A model generated the notes under the pieces. The model was not told the DNA's origin. It searched no databases and worked only from the letters and a program-made list of their open reading frames with translations. From contig CM119265.1 in the NCBI GenBank assembly GCA_051294375.1, forward strand, positions 28,302,260 through 28,366,259: a stretch of DNA of 64,000 bases. The letters run 5' to 3'. Of the stretch, positions 1 through 10,902 are shown in pieces (position 1 is the first letter of the stretch; each line of letters opens with the position of its first letter). The translations under genes and the position numbers were made by a program. The DNA comes from Paraspadella gotoi (Eukaryota; Chaetognatha).

Positions 1-165
1 GTGGATGAAATGAACGACGCCGCCAACCGGAAGTTCGCCGCGGCGCCGGAACGCCTTGTCGTGGTCCTCGACGGCGTCGTGAGATACATGAGCGGCGCGA
101 CTCCTTTGGAATACAAGATAGAGGAAGTGGAGCGATGGTTGGAGGAGCTGGAGCAGGAGCGTTAG
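1..165 (+). CDS. C-terminal end of an unrecognised protein (partial, enters from window edge)
   Basis: The frame starting at base 1 is open up to TAG at 163-165, giving about 54 residues without needing a start. It has mixed, GC-rich coding composition for the first 40 codons (VDEMNDAANRKF, then PERLVVVLDGVV). It ends in an E/L-rich stretch (IEEVERWLEELEQER) typical of a helix or coiled coil. The stop falls exactly where the GGAGCTGGAGC minisatellite begins, so the reading frame may have been truncated by repeat expansion. Alternatively this is a terminal exon, or a chance open frame in GC-rich DNA. No family is recognised. Confidence 0.35.
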   Translation: MDEMNDAANRKFAAAPERLVVVLDGVVRYMSGATPLEYKIEEVERWLEELEQER

Positions 166-512
166 ATGGAGCAGCTGGAGGTGGTTCTATAGATGGAGCA
201 GCTGGAACTGGTTCTATAGATGGAGCAGCTGGAGCTGTAGCGATAGATGGAGCAGCTGGAATGGAGCGATGTTTGGAGCAGCTGGAGCTGGAGCGATGGT
301 TGGAGGAGCTGGATCTGGAGCGTTGGTTGAAGGAGCTGGAGCTGGAGCGATGGATGGACCAGCTGGAGCTGGAGCGATAGATGGACCAGATTGAGCGGGA
401 GCGATGGATGGAGCCGCTGGAGCTGGAGCGATAGATGAAACCGCTGGAGCTGGAGCGATAGATGGAGTCCCTCGAGCTGAAGCGATGGATGGAGCAGCTG
501 GAGCTGGAGTAA
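121..512. repeat. GGAGCTGGAGC(GATGGATGGA) minisatellite
   Basis: Degenerate tandem units of GATGGAGCAGCTGGAGCTGGA type, with GATGGA, GATAGA and GGTTGG variants, run for about 390 bases. Open frames on both strands here (G/A-rich on plus, P/A/S-rich on minus) are by-products of the repeat and were not called as genes. Confidence 0.9.
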
Positions 513-529
513 TCAACATGTTTGAAAAT

Positions 530-2090
530 ATATATGATTATATCTTTATTCGATGCTGATATTTTGCGAGATTTCTGAAGTAGTTCAAAATTAGATTTTT
601 CTTACTTTTCTTATATTTAATAACTTTTCATTCCGGCGTTTAAGATATTTTAGTCATGGTAGAAATTTAATATTTAATTTAATAACTGAAGTCAACTTCC
701 ATCTACGAACTGATTCGATGAAAAAATCTTTTTAAAACTTTACAAAGTTGAAAGATTTTGGATGTTAAAATTTTGTCGTTTGTAGATTCGATTGTTTCTC
801 TTTTAAGAAACCATAAATTTAATAAAGTTTACGAGCATATAAATTATATGTTATATTATAACGCTACACTGTACATTTATTGGATATCTCGTGGGCATTC
901 TTTTATTTTGAACAAATTAATGTTTGTTCATTAGCTGTCTTTATTTTTATATTTTTTCTCACTTATTTGTGTTAACTTTACAAATCTGAGAATTTTGATG
1001 ATTTGTTAATAATGTAATTAATTAATAAAAGAAAATTAAGAATAAACTATGTCAGTTTTTTTTTTTCTAAATCAAAATATCATTTAAAAAAAATTAATTC
1101 TATTTTGCTGACGATAGTTTCTCCATGTGTCTAAAAATGAAGTACCTAGAAATTTATTTTGAAATTAAAATTTAGAAAACTATTTAGCTATATTTCATCT
1201 ACGGGTATTACCCAATTATTCCTCTTTTTCTTCACCCTTCTCCTCTGCACCTTAACCCTAAACTCAAAACTCAAAAGAAAGAATCACTAAACGACTCTGA
1301 AAAGAAAATCATAAGAAACTCATCCTTAGTGACAGGAGACCGACATTCGAGACTCGGGGTCAAACTTAAGTCAACATAGAGTTCTTTGAAGCAACGTCAT
1401 GCCTGCGACCAACTTGTAGCGCTGAGGGTCAGGGCTGACATGTCTCTTCGTTTTACTAAACGTCTAAAAATTATATGTGTTGGCTTGGCATCCAGTCATC
1501 AATTCGTTCTTCTGAATGGACGCTGGCAAGTAATTCGCAAATTCTTCGGGGTTTTAGCCTTTTGTTCGTTTGGTGGTTCAGCAATACCGGTTACTTGATG
1601 ATAAATAGTTTATTCATTAATTCATAACGGGTATTTTCTTTCTTTTTTGAGAGATGTTAACGTTAATCTTCTAGAGTTTGAAAACTAAGTTCACATTTAA
1701 CACGAGTAGGACGTATTATGAATTTTGAATATTACTTGCGCAAATAAACAAACAACTTTTTTTCCTTCCGACCAATCGTGGACCAATTACGACATTTTCT
1801 CCTTTCTGCCCTCGAAAAAATTCCAGGATTCCCCGCGAGTCAAAATAACTTTTTTTCTCGTCGCATCGTTAATTATCGCTTTCGCAGTTTTCGTCGGATC
1901 TGCTTATCGGCAGATCCCGACTCTATAATCCACATTACGTTACAATTTGTTAGGATTTAATTATCGTAGGCAGATCCGACATCGTTTTAAAATTAATTAT
2001 TGCTTCATATACTTGATTGGCAGGGCGAATGAGGAGTTAGGGAATTTTGCAGGGTGGTGCTTATAATTCGAGCCTCTGTGCGCTTGGCCT
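530..2090. other. AT-rich spacer without supported gene
   Basis: No tandem array or exon is supported. A 70-codon open frame at 1386-1598 has neither family resemblance nor splice context. A short perfect-looking hairpin lies at about 1893-1919. Confidence 0.6.
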
Positions 2091-2184
2091 TTTCTCTGGC
2101 GTTTCGTAAGTGGAAGTCATGGTGGAGGCAGCGGCGGCGGCGGCGGCGTCGGCGGCGGCGGCTGGTTTTTTAGGTTGCTAAAGC
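2091..2184 (+). other. GC-rich patch with a short poly-alanine frame; possible first exon or promoter
   Basis: In otherwise AT-rich DNA, 2091-2172 is GC-rich. It carries GTAAGTGG, a good donor-like site, at about 2107. It is followed by ATG and a GCG/GGC-repeat frame (MVEAAAA..., about 21 codons) ending near 2184. It could be a CpG-rich transcription start or simply a GCG repeat. Confidence 0.2.
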
Positions 2185-2339
2185 TAAAGCTAAAAAAAAT
2201 ATTGAAACGGTTTAAATAAATCTCGATCTAACATGATAATTATAAATAATAATAATATAAATATAAATAATAATTTATATGATACTTATCATTATCAATT
2301 TTAGTAATAATATTATTTCGATTTTTATTTTTTATAATT

Positions 2340-2393
2340 ACTATTATTATTATTATTATTATTAAATTATTAATTATTATTATTATTTTATTA

Positions 2394-2465
<72 letters not shown>

Positions 2466-2518
2466 TTTTCATTATTATATTAATATCAATACTATTATTA
2501 TGTAATTATCATTATCAA

Positions 2519-2585
<67 letters not shown>

Positions 2586-2652
2586 ATTATTATTATTATT
2601 ATTATCAATATTATTACTATTATTATTATTATTATTGATATATTATTATTAT
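2340..2652. repeat. (ATT)n microsatellite
   Basis: ATT/TTA triplets dominate about 310 bases, with short interruptions. Confidence 0.95.
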
Positions 2653-2693
2653 TTAAAGTTCCCATTTAAAATTGATTAGTACTTACCTTGATT

Positions 2694-2763
2694 CGTGATT
2701 TAAGGCCTTCATCACTCTTACAAGATAATGACATAGCAAGCTTTCAATCAAGACTCACTCTCA
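2694..2763 (+). repeat. Interspersed repeat family A, copy 1
   Basis: It shares the TTAAGGCCTYCATCACTCTT and ACAAGATAATGACATAGCA blocks, then the CTTTCAATCAAGACTC tail, with copies at about 4015, 46728, 52862 and (inverted) 57843. The 5' part is missing here. Confidence 0.75.
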
Positions 2764-3400
2764 GGCGACCTGACTTACCAATTTTACCAATTTTCTTTTT
2801 ATTTCCAGATTTTTTACTTTTTTTCTCATTTATAAGTTTTCTTTTATCTGATATATAATTAAGTCCTGGGGAATCGTAGTTTGTTTGTGAAAGAAGATTG
2901 TGAATTGTGAATTGTGAATCGTGAAGGCGAAAGTGAATGAGAAAAAAGTGAGTTGAGTAAAAGTCACTTTCTCGTCTCTCTCTTCTATGTTTATAAAGTC
3001 AATAAAAAATATCTTTATTTATTAAGAATTTATCAAACACACAATGCAACAAAAATTCAAATAATTGTATTAAATACGATTTAAAAAAAATAATAACAAT
3101 TTGTAACTAGAGTCAAAAAAATGTACTGAAAAAAAATTAATCCAACAAGAAAAAAGTTTGACAAATATATTGCTAAAAGATATTTCATTAAGGAAAGTTT
3201 ATAACGTTCAAGGTAAATATATATCTATTTATAGTTATCAATATATATTTATAATAAATCCTATTTATGCATGTATCAAACATTAATGTACAGTCCGTCA
3301 ATAAAACGTGATATAAATACAGGGTAAACTTATATTAAAGCGAACGAAATATTTTTTTCTTCATCGGAAGTTCATTTCCTTAATTTTCACTTTCGTTTCC
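2764..3400. other. AT-rich spacer without supported gene
   Basis: Low-complexity AT-rich DNA with a small GTGAATTGTGAATT direct repeat near 2900. No exon is supported. Confidence 0.6.
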
Positions 3401-3403
3401 TTG

Positions 3404-3612
3404 GTCAATTTCGTCGTCGTTGTCGTCGTCGTCGTTGTCGTCGTCGTCGTAGGTCTTCATCGTCGTCGTCGTCTTCGTCGGCGTCGTCGTCGTCGTCGTC
3501 GTCGTCCCAGTTGTCGAACTTTGATCGTAATCGTCGTTAAAACCGATGTTTTCTTCTTCCTCCTCTTCCTGCTCTTCCTCCTCCTCCTCCTCCTCCTCCT
3601 CCTCCTCCTCGT
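3404..3612. repeat. (TCG)n array followed by (TCC)n array
   Basis: TCG/GTC triplets cover about 3404-3518 and CCT/TCC triplets about 3561-3612. The open frames through them (poly-V, poly-R, poly-L) follow from the repeat. Confidence 0.9.
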
Positions 3613-4014
3613 TTCCTCACCTTAAATTTGTTTCATCATAAAAAATCGGAGGGGAAAAAAAGCGGAAAAATAAAAGAAGTAATAAAAAAAACAAATAAAA
3701 AGCAAAACAAATAAAACTCTCGTTTTTATTTAAAAAAAAAAAATATCCTTAGGTACAAAAACTTTGCGTTGGAAGGTACGAGTACAGCGAGAGAAAAAAA
3801 AATGAGTACAACGAGAACGAAGATAACGAGAAAAACACGTTTTTTTTTTCATCTTAATATTCGATTTCGTGCTTGCGTGTGTTTGTTTATTTCTTAATCT
3901 TATTTGTTTAATATTTTTATCTTATTCTTTATATTTCGTCGTCATCTTAGTCTTAATCTTTATAAAGATAAATACTACCAATGAAAAATAACACATTCAT
4001 ATAATAATTAAATA

Positions 4015-4142
4015 ATTAAATAAACAAGCTCCATGACTTTGGACAGGCTATGCTTGGTTATTGGTTAAGACTTCTATCACGCTTACGAGATAATGACATA
4101 GCAGGTCCCTCCAAGCTTTCGATCAAGACTCTCTCACAATCT
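4015..4142 (+). repeat. Interspersed repeat family A, copy 2
   Basis: The longest plus-strand copy outside the 6-kb duplication. It has ACTTTGGACAGGCT, ACGAGATAATGACATAGCAG, then CAAGCTTTCGATCAAGACTC, and ends at CTCTCACAATC. It aligns end to end with the inverted copy at 57843-57970. Confidence 0.8.
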
Positions 4143-4285
4143 CGTTTACCAACAACTGGATGATCTAACTTTCCCATCAATGAAGTGGTCACGCCGGACA
4201 GAGTCTTTGTCTTAACAAACACATATTTAACTTTCTCTTTTTTTCATTTGTATCCGTCGGTTTTTTTTTTGTGTGTGTGTTCTTT

Positions 4286-4486
4286 TTCGTCGTCGTCGTC
4301 GTCATTGTGTTCATCTTCATCTTCATCTTCGTATTATTTCTCTTCTGTGAATTCGTCGTCTTCATCTTTGTCGTCGTCGTCGTCGTCGTCGTCGTCTTCA
4401 TCGTCGTTCTTTACTTCGGTTTTCGTCTTTTTTTCATCTTCATTTTTTTTCATTTTCTTTCTTCAGGTTCTTTTTTTTTCTTTTTT

Positions 4487-4537
<51 letters not shown>

Positions 4538-4538
4538 C
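4286..4538. repeat. (TCG)n/(TCA)n then (TTTC)n arrays
   Basis: TCG and TCATCT triplets cover about 4286-4415 and TTTC tetramers about 4481-4537. Poly-S, poly-V and poly-F frames here are repeat artefacts. Confidence 0.9.
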
Positions 4539-5099
4539 CCGGTTTTTTGCTCTTTTTTGCTGCGACCTTCAAGGGTTACTACACACTTCTTCTGTTTTTC
4601 CTTTCTGTTTTTTCTTTTGTTTTTTTTTCTGTTTCTCTTCCTCCTTCATTTTCACATTAAATTTACGACATTTTTTCTTGACGTTTAACAAATTTTCTCA
4701 TTCACAACTAATTAGTAGCATTCTCGATTAGCCCAGGTTTTAAATTTTATATTTGATGTTTATTTTTACGCCAACGCTTTACTTCGTCATGATGCATAGT
4801 ACTAGCGCTAAATAAAAGGCAGAGAAAAAGTATCAATTCAAATTTATCCTTTGTTTCTTACGCCTTATTTTAAATTTAGGTAAACTAGTAAAAAGAAAAC
4901 AGAATAAATGCAAACAGAATAAACTAATTATAGCGGTGAAAATGATGCAAACAGATTCACAAGATGCGACCACAAAATGCGACCACAACCAAACGGTTTT
5001 CCTTCTTTCTTTTCAAAAAAGTCACCTGTTTTTCTCATTTGCGTTTTTTTTAGTTTTTAAAATTTGACAAATTATTTCTTTTTAGATGTTGAAATGGGT

Positions 5100-5110
5100 C
5101 ATTCTCTCTC

Positions 5111-5186
<76 letters not shown>
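5100..5186. repeat. (TC)n microsatellite
   Basis: About 40 CT dinucleotides with almost no interruption. Confidence 0.97.
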
Positions 5187-5188
<2 letters not shown>

Positions 5189-5654
5189 TCGCTTTAAAAT
5201 AATCTAAAACCGTTTTTACTAATTAACCCCAAAAAAAGGAATATTTTTTTTAAATTCAAATTTGGCATTTTTGAAAAGTTTTTTGTTTAGTCTAATAATA
5301 AACTACAAATCAAACAGAGAATAACTCAAGTTTGCTTCGGAAAAAAAATTGTTATCGCGTGCCGAAGTTAGTTTTTAAATGTCAGGGAAAATTGTACAGC
5401 GGTCTTTGGTTTAAACAACAACCTATATTTGATTAAATATCAATATAGGATCATTTTTATTTTTTTAAATTGAAAAAAAATATTAAAGAAAAAATAAACA
5501 TGTAACTTTTTAGCTCAGAATTTTTAAGGTTTTTTTTCATTTTGTTTTTTTCAAAATTATATTTCTATTTCCTATTTTTTTTACGGAATTTTTGCTTCCT
5601 CAAGAGAAAAAATTAAGGGAAAAAACTTTGGGTCAATCACCATCCGACTTATCT

Positions 5655-5672
5655 CAATATTTATTTATTCAT

Positions 5673-5755
<83 letters not shown>

Positions 5756-5758
5756 TCT
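5655..5758. repeat. (ATTT)n microsatellite
   Basis: About 25 perfect TTTA tetramers. Confidence 0.97.
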
Positions 5759-5759
5759 T

Positions 5760-7140
5760 AGTTATTAAATATTTATTTTTTTATTTTTAAAAATATTATT
5801 CCCTCAACTCCAACGAGGTATGCGCTGTAGCTTTGATGTCATTCTACTCATTTGTACTCATTTGGCATCCAGTCAATTTTCACCTGATTTCATGTCTCTC
5901 ATTCTCTTTTCTCACAAATGGTTGACATTTTAAAATTCCTACAAATTTTATCCAATCAATAATTTTTTCTCCATTTTTTTCATGAAGAGAGAAACTTCAT
6001 TCAAACTCATTTACATAAACATTTCTTTGCATAAACTTCTGAGTTCTTCTCGTTTAAAAAAAATTTTAAAAATTCACCTTTTTTCTTCCTTGTTGCTCTT
6101 TTTCTTTTAAACTTTTTTTTTAAATTTTTCATCTCCTTTGATCCAAGTTTTTAAAAAACACGTGTAATCCGATTCTCTTGTTTGTTTTTATTCCCTTTTG
6201 TTTTCTGTTTTTAAGTCTTTTTCATGAGTTCATATCAAGATTATTTATCTTATTTATTTTTCTTTTTTTTTTGCCTCATTGATCCTCTTTTTTTTTGGCG
6301 GCGCTTGTGATGTAAACATCCTTTTTCTCTGTCAAACGAATTCATTGTCTGCTTTTCATTTCACCTCATTCCCCTAAAGATTATACATTTTAAACTTCGC
6401 CGAATCATTTTTTTGGTGTTTCAAAAATCTATTTACCTAAAAATTGAAGAAATATCTTTTTTATAATATTTACTTTATCTTTCCTTCTTTGATTTTTTTT
6501 TCTTTTTTTTTTTCGTCTTTCTTGTCAACGACTTAATCCAGATTTTTTTTCTTTTTTTTCCCCCCTCAATTTTCGTTTATTTTTATGTCAACAACATAGT
6601 TTTTTTTTCTTTTTTTTATCATTCTTTTTAATTCATAGGTATTTTGTTCAAAATCTATCGATACCAGAGAATATATTAATTAGCACTTACAATATGACAA
6701 GACGATATATATAAAATTTGGACACCACCTGCGTTGGAATAAGAGATTATTTTAAGGAAAACTTTGCGTCTCAGTTTTCCTAAATTGACAAAAAGGATCT
6801 AGATAAGAATTTTGCGACATCGAAACTAATGGTCTTTCTTTTTATTTATATGATATCTGAGTGATCCGACTATAGAATTCTTATTTCTTAATGTAATTTT
6901 TTATTGCATTTTCATATCGCATATTTTAGTTAATAATTTAAAACAAAAATAAAATACTGTTGACTGATATTTTGATCTCTGAGAGAAAAAGCGCAACTAA
7001 AAAAAAAGTCAATGAATGAAAACTTCGAAAAGGATGAACCGCCTCGTTTAATTAAAAGATTATTACCACTTAGAAAAGCATAGTAAAAATTTAAACTATT
7101 TTTTTGTGTTGTCATCTAAAACGATTCATCATAAATGACA
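5760..7140. other. AT-rich, T-tract-rich spacer
   Basis: Many T6-T10 runs and no convincing exon. A 61-codon minus frame at 6930-7115 is low complexity. Confidence 0.6.
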
Positions 7141-7559
7141 AAAGTTGACGGTTGAAAAAAAATTTAATCGGCGCTGGACAAAACAAATCCACGGAACCAA
7201 AAGCGAAAACCACGTTTCGTTTCGTTTCAGAAAACGCGAGAAAGAAAACGATGAAAACACGTTTACCCTTTTAAATAAAAAAAAAACCAAAAAAAAAACG
7301 AAAAACACGATGAAAGCGAAACAACGAAAAACGAGGAAAACAATTTCTCTCTCCTCGTCTCTCTCACGAAACTCCCCTTTCTCTCCCTCCCTCCTCCCTT
7401 TACTCCTCCTCCTCCTTCCCTCCCCCTCTCCTCCCACCTCTCCCTCTCTCTCCTCCCCTTGCTCCTTCGTCCTCTCCATCTCCTTCTCCGATATTCGACG
7501 AATTCATTCCGTTTCTTCTCGCGTCAACGAAAGAAGAAGATACGTCGAGTCGATAAGAT

Positions 7560-8135
7560 CCAGGATACGAGAGAGAGGAAGAAGAGAGGGAGGAGAGAGG
7601 GAGGAGAGTGGGAGGAAACTCGTTTGAGTAAGGGGGAGGGAGGGAGGAAGAAGAGAGGAGGAGAGAGGAAGAGAGTGAGGAAACTCCTTTGAGGTAAGGG
7701 AGGGAGGAGGGGGGAGGAAGAGAGAGGGAGGAGAGAGGGAGAGAGGGAGGAAACTCGTTTGAGGTAAGGGGAGGGAGGGAGGGAGGAAGAGGAGAGGGAG
7801 GAGGAGAGGGAGAGAGGAAACTGTTTGGGTAAGGGGAGGAGGAGGAAGAAGAGAGGAGGGAGAGGAAGAGAGTGAGGAAACTCCTTTGAGGTAAGGGGAG
7901 GGAGGGAGGGAGGGAGAAGAAGAGAGGGAGGGAGAGGAGAGAGGGAGGAAACTCGTTGAGGTAGGGGAGGGAGGTAGGGAGGAAGAAGAGAGGGAGGAGA
8001 GGGAGAGAGGAAACTCGTTTGAGGTAGGGAGGAGGGAGGGAGGGAGGAAGAAGAGAGGGATGTGAGAGGGAGAGAGGGAGGAAACTCCTTTGAGGTAAGG
8101 GGGAGGAAGGGAGGAGGGAGAAGCGGAGGGAACTC
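7560..8135 (+). repeat. Purine minisatellite of about 66 bp with a GAGGTAAGGG core
   Basis: The plus strand is almost all purine. A core AAACTCSTTTGAGGTAAGGG recurs with its GTA at about 7626, 7691, 7761, 7827, 7888, 7958, 8021 and 8091, a spacing of 61-70 bases. Between cores lie GGGAGG and GAAGAGAG runs. Each core resembles a strong 5' splice site (GAG|GTAAGG). The G-runs and strand bias could also favour triplex or quadruplex structure. Confidence 0.9.
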
Positions 8136-8154
8136 GTCTAAATTTAATTGTATT

Positions 8155-8350
8155 GGTTGATAAGATTTGAATTATTTGGTTGATTTGTTTGATTGATTGA
8201 TTGATTTATTGATTGAACTGATCTGATTTATTTGATTTATTTGATCGTTTAGTTAGATATTTGATTGAATTGAATTGATTGATTGATTGATCGATTGATT
8301 GGTTTATTCAATCATTGATAGATTTATTTGATTGATTGATTGATTGATTG
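8155..8350. repeat. (GATT)n microsatellite
   Basis: Degenerate TTGATTGA tetramers stop at the CAG at 8353-8355, which could be a splice acceptor for the following open frame. Confidence 0.9.
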
Positions 8351-8355
8351 ACCAG

Positions 8356-8937
8356 GATTTGTACGAAGTTAGAGGAAGAGAATTTTCCCTTGCCAACGAA
8401 TGGAGGACGACAAAGACGACGACGACGACGACGCCGATAACGACGACGAAGCAAAGAAGAAGACAGTCTGCGCCATCGTCGTCGTCGTCGTCGTCGTCGT
8501 CACGCGCCCAAAACGACGAACTCAAATCGACGCCGCGTTTCGCCGCGCTCGGTTTCCATGGAGACGGCGCCGATTCATCGACGCGTTTCCATGGCGACGG
8601 ACGAATGGAAGCCGACGCGTCCGTCACGGGATTCGAGGCGGAGACGGAAGAAGGCGCGCTGGAGGAAGACCCGGCGGAGCAGCGGGAGGCGGAAGAGCAG
8701 CAGCACGCGGATCGAGATCAGGAGCAGCGGCTGCAAGAACAGCAACAGTCGGAGGAACAGCGACAGCAAACATTCCACGAAATTGAGAAGGAAGGAATCG
8801 AAGATAACGAAGTCGATTCCGATCAAGATACTTATCAAAGGCTACAACATCTACAGCATTACTCGCAGAATCATCACCAACAACAGCATCATCGACAACA
8901 ACAGCAAAACTTTGATGTAGAGAAGTTGGAAAATCGG
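8356..8937 (+). CDS. Probable N-terminal exon, acidic then Q/H-rich (ends uncertain)
   Basis: The frame opens at CAG|GATTTGTAC and reads about 194 codons up to a KLENR segment. It begins DLYEVRGREFSLANEW, passes a threonine and serine repeat (TCG repeat DNA), then becomes E/Q-rich (EEDPAEQREAEEQQHADRD). It next runs through HHQQQHHRQQQQ to NFDVEKLENR, a likely start of coiled coil. Codon use and composition fit the downstream exons better than the two other open frames over the same bases (arginine-rich and aspartate/valine-rich). The 3' end is unclear: the frame stops at 9025-9027 after a 36-bp duplication, and no strong donor follows 8937 in this frame. Confidence 0.5.
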
Positions 8938-8994
8938 GTCCGAGCCTCTTCAACATCATCGTTCATCATCCTCGCGACGGTGGCGCCGCTTTTG

Positions 8995-9164
8995 ACGCCA
9001 ACGTCATCAGCAACGCCAACGCAATAAGCGAAGCCAACGTCATCAGCAACGCCAACGCAATCAGCGAAGCCAACGACGTTTGATGCAGACGTCGTCGACT
9101 TCGCTCGCACCAAACGCCAAGAATGAAATACACTCTGGCGGCGACGAAAAAGAAACGACGTCAG
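8995..9164 (+). CDS. Possible continuation exon ending at a strong donor
   Basis: After a stop at about 8992, frame 2 is open to ACGTCAG|GTGAGAA at 9164/9165, a near-perfect donor. It ends NEIHSGGDEKETTS, leaving one base (phase 1). This matches the phase needed by either acceptor of the next exon (9720 or 9741). Joining it to the 8356 frame needs a one-base shift or an unseen small intron between about 8937 and 9025. It contains a 36-bp tandem duplication (GCCAACGTCATCAGCAACGC...), which makes slippage or sequencing error plausible. Confidence 0.35.
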
Positions 9165-9329
9165 GTGAGAAATGAATGTTGGCTTCTTGCACAATGCAAT
9201 GGAATGCAATGAAAGCTTGCCTAGCTCAGATCACATGCTGGAAGCGTTCGGAGGAAGTAAACCATCATTAGGCCGTAGCGTTCCTGATCTCATGGTTCTA
9301 GAGTTCAAGACTCGTTACATTACTGGCGA

Positions 9330-9612
9330 GAGGGCTGAAGAAGCCCAATAAACGTTTTTTTTAAAATAGTAACTAGACGTAAAAAATATAAGTGAAGAAA
9401 TTTTAAAAAAATGTGGATAAGCGTCTAAGTGAGCTGAGAGTACTGTCCCCAACTTCTTGAACCCCCTATAGAATCCATGGAACGGGCTTGGAGGTTGAAG
9501 GTTTACCAGGCCTCCAAGGCGGTTTACGGCTTGTAACGCTTCCACGCAGGTTGGGTATCGATCCCAGTACCTAACAGTCACGAGCTGATGGCATTACTCA
9601 ATGAGCCACTGG
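9330..9612 (-). mobile_element. tRNA-derived SINE, family 1, copy 1
   Basis: On the minus strand TGGCTCATTGAGTAA (9608-9594) matches a pol III box A. GGGATCGATACCC (9564-9552) matches box B, about 40 bases apart. The body (GCCTTGGAGGCCTGG, AAGCCCGTTCCATGG, TATAGGGGGTT, CAGCTCACTTAG) aligns with the plus-strand copies at 45.8 and 51.9 kb. It sits in the intron about 100 bases before the 9741 exon of the FReD gene. Confidence 0.85.
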
Positions 9613-9740
9613 ATAATCGAGTCAAGCGTCATGCTTACGGGCGGAGTGAACTTATTGCAATGCCGGACTTCCCCTCCCTCTCCCAATTTTCCTTCCCCAC
9701 TTGTTTTCAAGCCCCCAAGTCTCCACCTCCCGAACTCGAG

Positions 9741-9871
9741 GCGAGATGGTCCGTCGACGAATCGCATCCATGAAGGAGACTTGCGACCAAGCGTTGGGAT
9801 GGATCAATCTCTTTAGGAGAGACATGCAGGGCATGAGGATGGATTTCATGGTCATGAAATCAGGGCTGCAG
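9741..9871 (+). CDS. FReD gene exon: coiled coil part 1
   Basis: Reads GEMVRRRIASMKETCDQALG onward, with methionines and leucines at heptad-like spacing, to MKSGLQ. The donor is CAG|GTGATG, phase 0. Two acceptors fit phase 1: CCCAAG before 9720 and CTCGAG before 9741. The first has the better pyrimidine tract, the second the better flanking coding sense. The single cysteine (in KETCDQ) could form an interchain disulphide, as in other coiled-coil FReD proteins. Confidence 0.65.
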
Positions 9872-9885
9872 GTGATGGAGGGGGG

Positions 9886-10113
9886 GATTGATTGATTGAT
9901 TTGATTTATTGATTGATTTGATTGATTGATTGATTTATCGATTTGATTGATTGATTTAATTGATTGCTTGATTGATTGATTGATTGATTTATCGATTCCA
10001 TTGATTGATTTGATTTATTGATTTATTGATTGATTGATTGATTTATCGATTTGATTGATTGATTGATTGATTAATTTATTGCTTGATTCTTTGATTGATT
10101 GATTGAATTATTA

Positions 10114-10144
<31 letters not shown>

Positions 10145-10205
10145 AATTTATTTCTTGAATGATTGATTGATTTGATTGATTGATTTTTTGATTGATTGAT
10201 AGATT
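9886..10205. repeat. (GATT)n microsatellite filling an intron
   Basis: Degenerate TTGATTGATT tetramers occupy nearly the whole 368-bp intron between two coiled-coil exons. Confidence 0.95.
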
Positions 10206-10239
10206 CATTGCATAATTGTCCATTCTTCATTTTCACCAG

Positions 10240-10373
10240 GTACTGGAAGAGCGGCGACAAGGGGCCAACGCCAAACACCTGAAGCAAGACGTTGCAAATC
10301 TTTGGGCCAAAGTTGAAAAAGTGGAGGAAGACATTTTGAAAAAATCGGAGAAGATGGACAAACTGGATTACAG
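10240..10373 (+). CDS. FReD gene exon: coiled coil part 2
   Basis: Acceptor TTTCACCAG, then VLEERRQGANAKHLKQDVAN followed by LWAKVEKVEEDILKKSEKM, ending AG|GTCAGT in phase 2. Strong a/d heptad pattern and high charge, as expected for an oligomerising rod upstream of a FReD. Preceding and following exons join without a frame break. Confidence 0.85.
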
Positions 10374-10738
10374 GTCAGTTTAGGCTTTTGTCTCTCAGAT
10401 TTTAAATTATGCATTTGACTGTTCTTTCGTTTTGAAGTCAGTTTCTAAATTAATTGACAAATTTTTCAATCGAATGATCAATCAATCAATCATTTTACGG
10501 AATAAACAATCAAAGCATCGACGAAATACTTGAGATATAAATCAGTAAACGAATAAAAGATTGAATGAATCAAAGAAACAAACAAACAATTAATTCAATT
10601 AATTACGCAATCAATCGATAAGTGAATCAATCACTTCACGACATCACGAATCACGACATCAATCAGTCAATAAATAAATTAATCAAATATTCAATCAAAC
10701 AATCAATCAATCATTAATTCCTTCCACCTCCCCCCCAG

Positions 10739-10902
10739 ACTCCACGAGACGGAGCGGCAATTCTCTCTTCTCTCCCGACGAATCAGTGAGACTCGAGCCG
10801 AAGTTTCGCGCCAAGAGGAATTCTGTCACGTGACCGGAGTTCGACTCAATGACAAATACAGTGGAATCGAGAAAGACGTTCAGGCCATCAAAGATGTTGT
10901 CT
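10739..10902 (+). CDS. FReD gene exon: coiled coil part 3
   Basis: Acceptor CCCCCCAG, then RLHETERQFSLLSRRISETR and later QEEFCHVTGVRLNDKYSGIE, ending VV plus T before GTGAGT (phase 1). The heptad pattern weakens after the single cysteine. The preceding intron holds TCAATCAATC repeats. The next coding exon is 19.9 kb downstream. Confidence 0.85.

Noticed and set aside
1320-1440. tRNA-like segment near GAGACTCGGGGTCAAAC
   Set aside because: No consistent box A and no cloverleaf could be drawn.
8558-8920. Arginine-rich frame overlapping the candidate N-terminal exon
   Set aside because: It is the frame-shifted shadow of the E/Q-rich frame and ends without a suitable donor.
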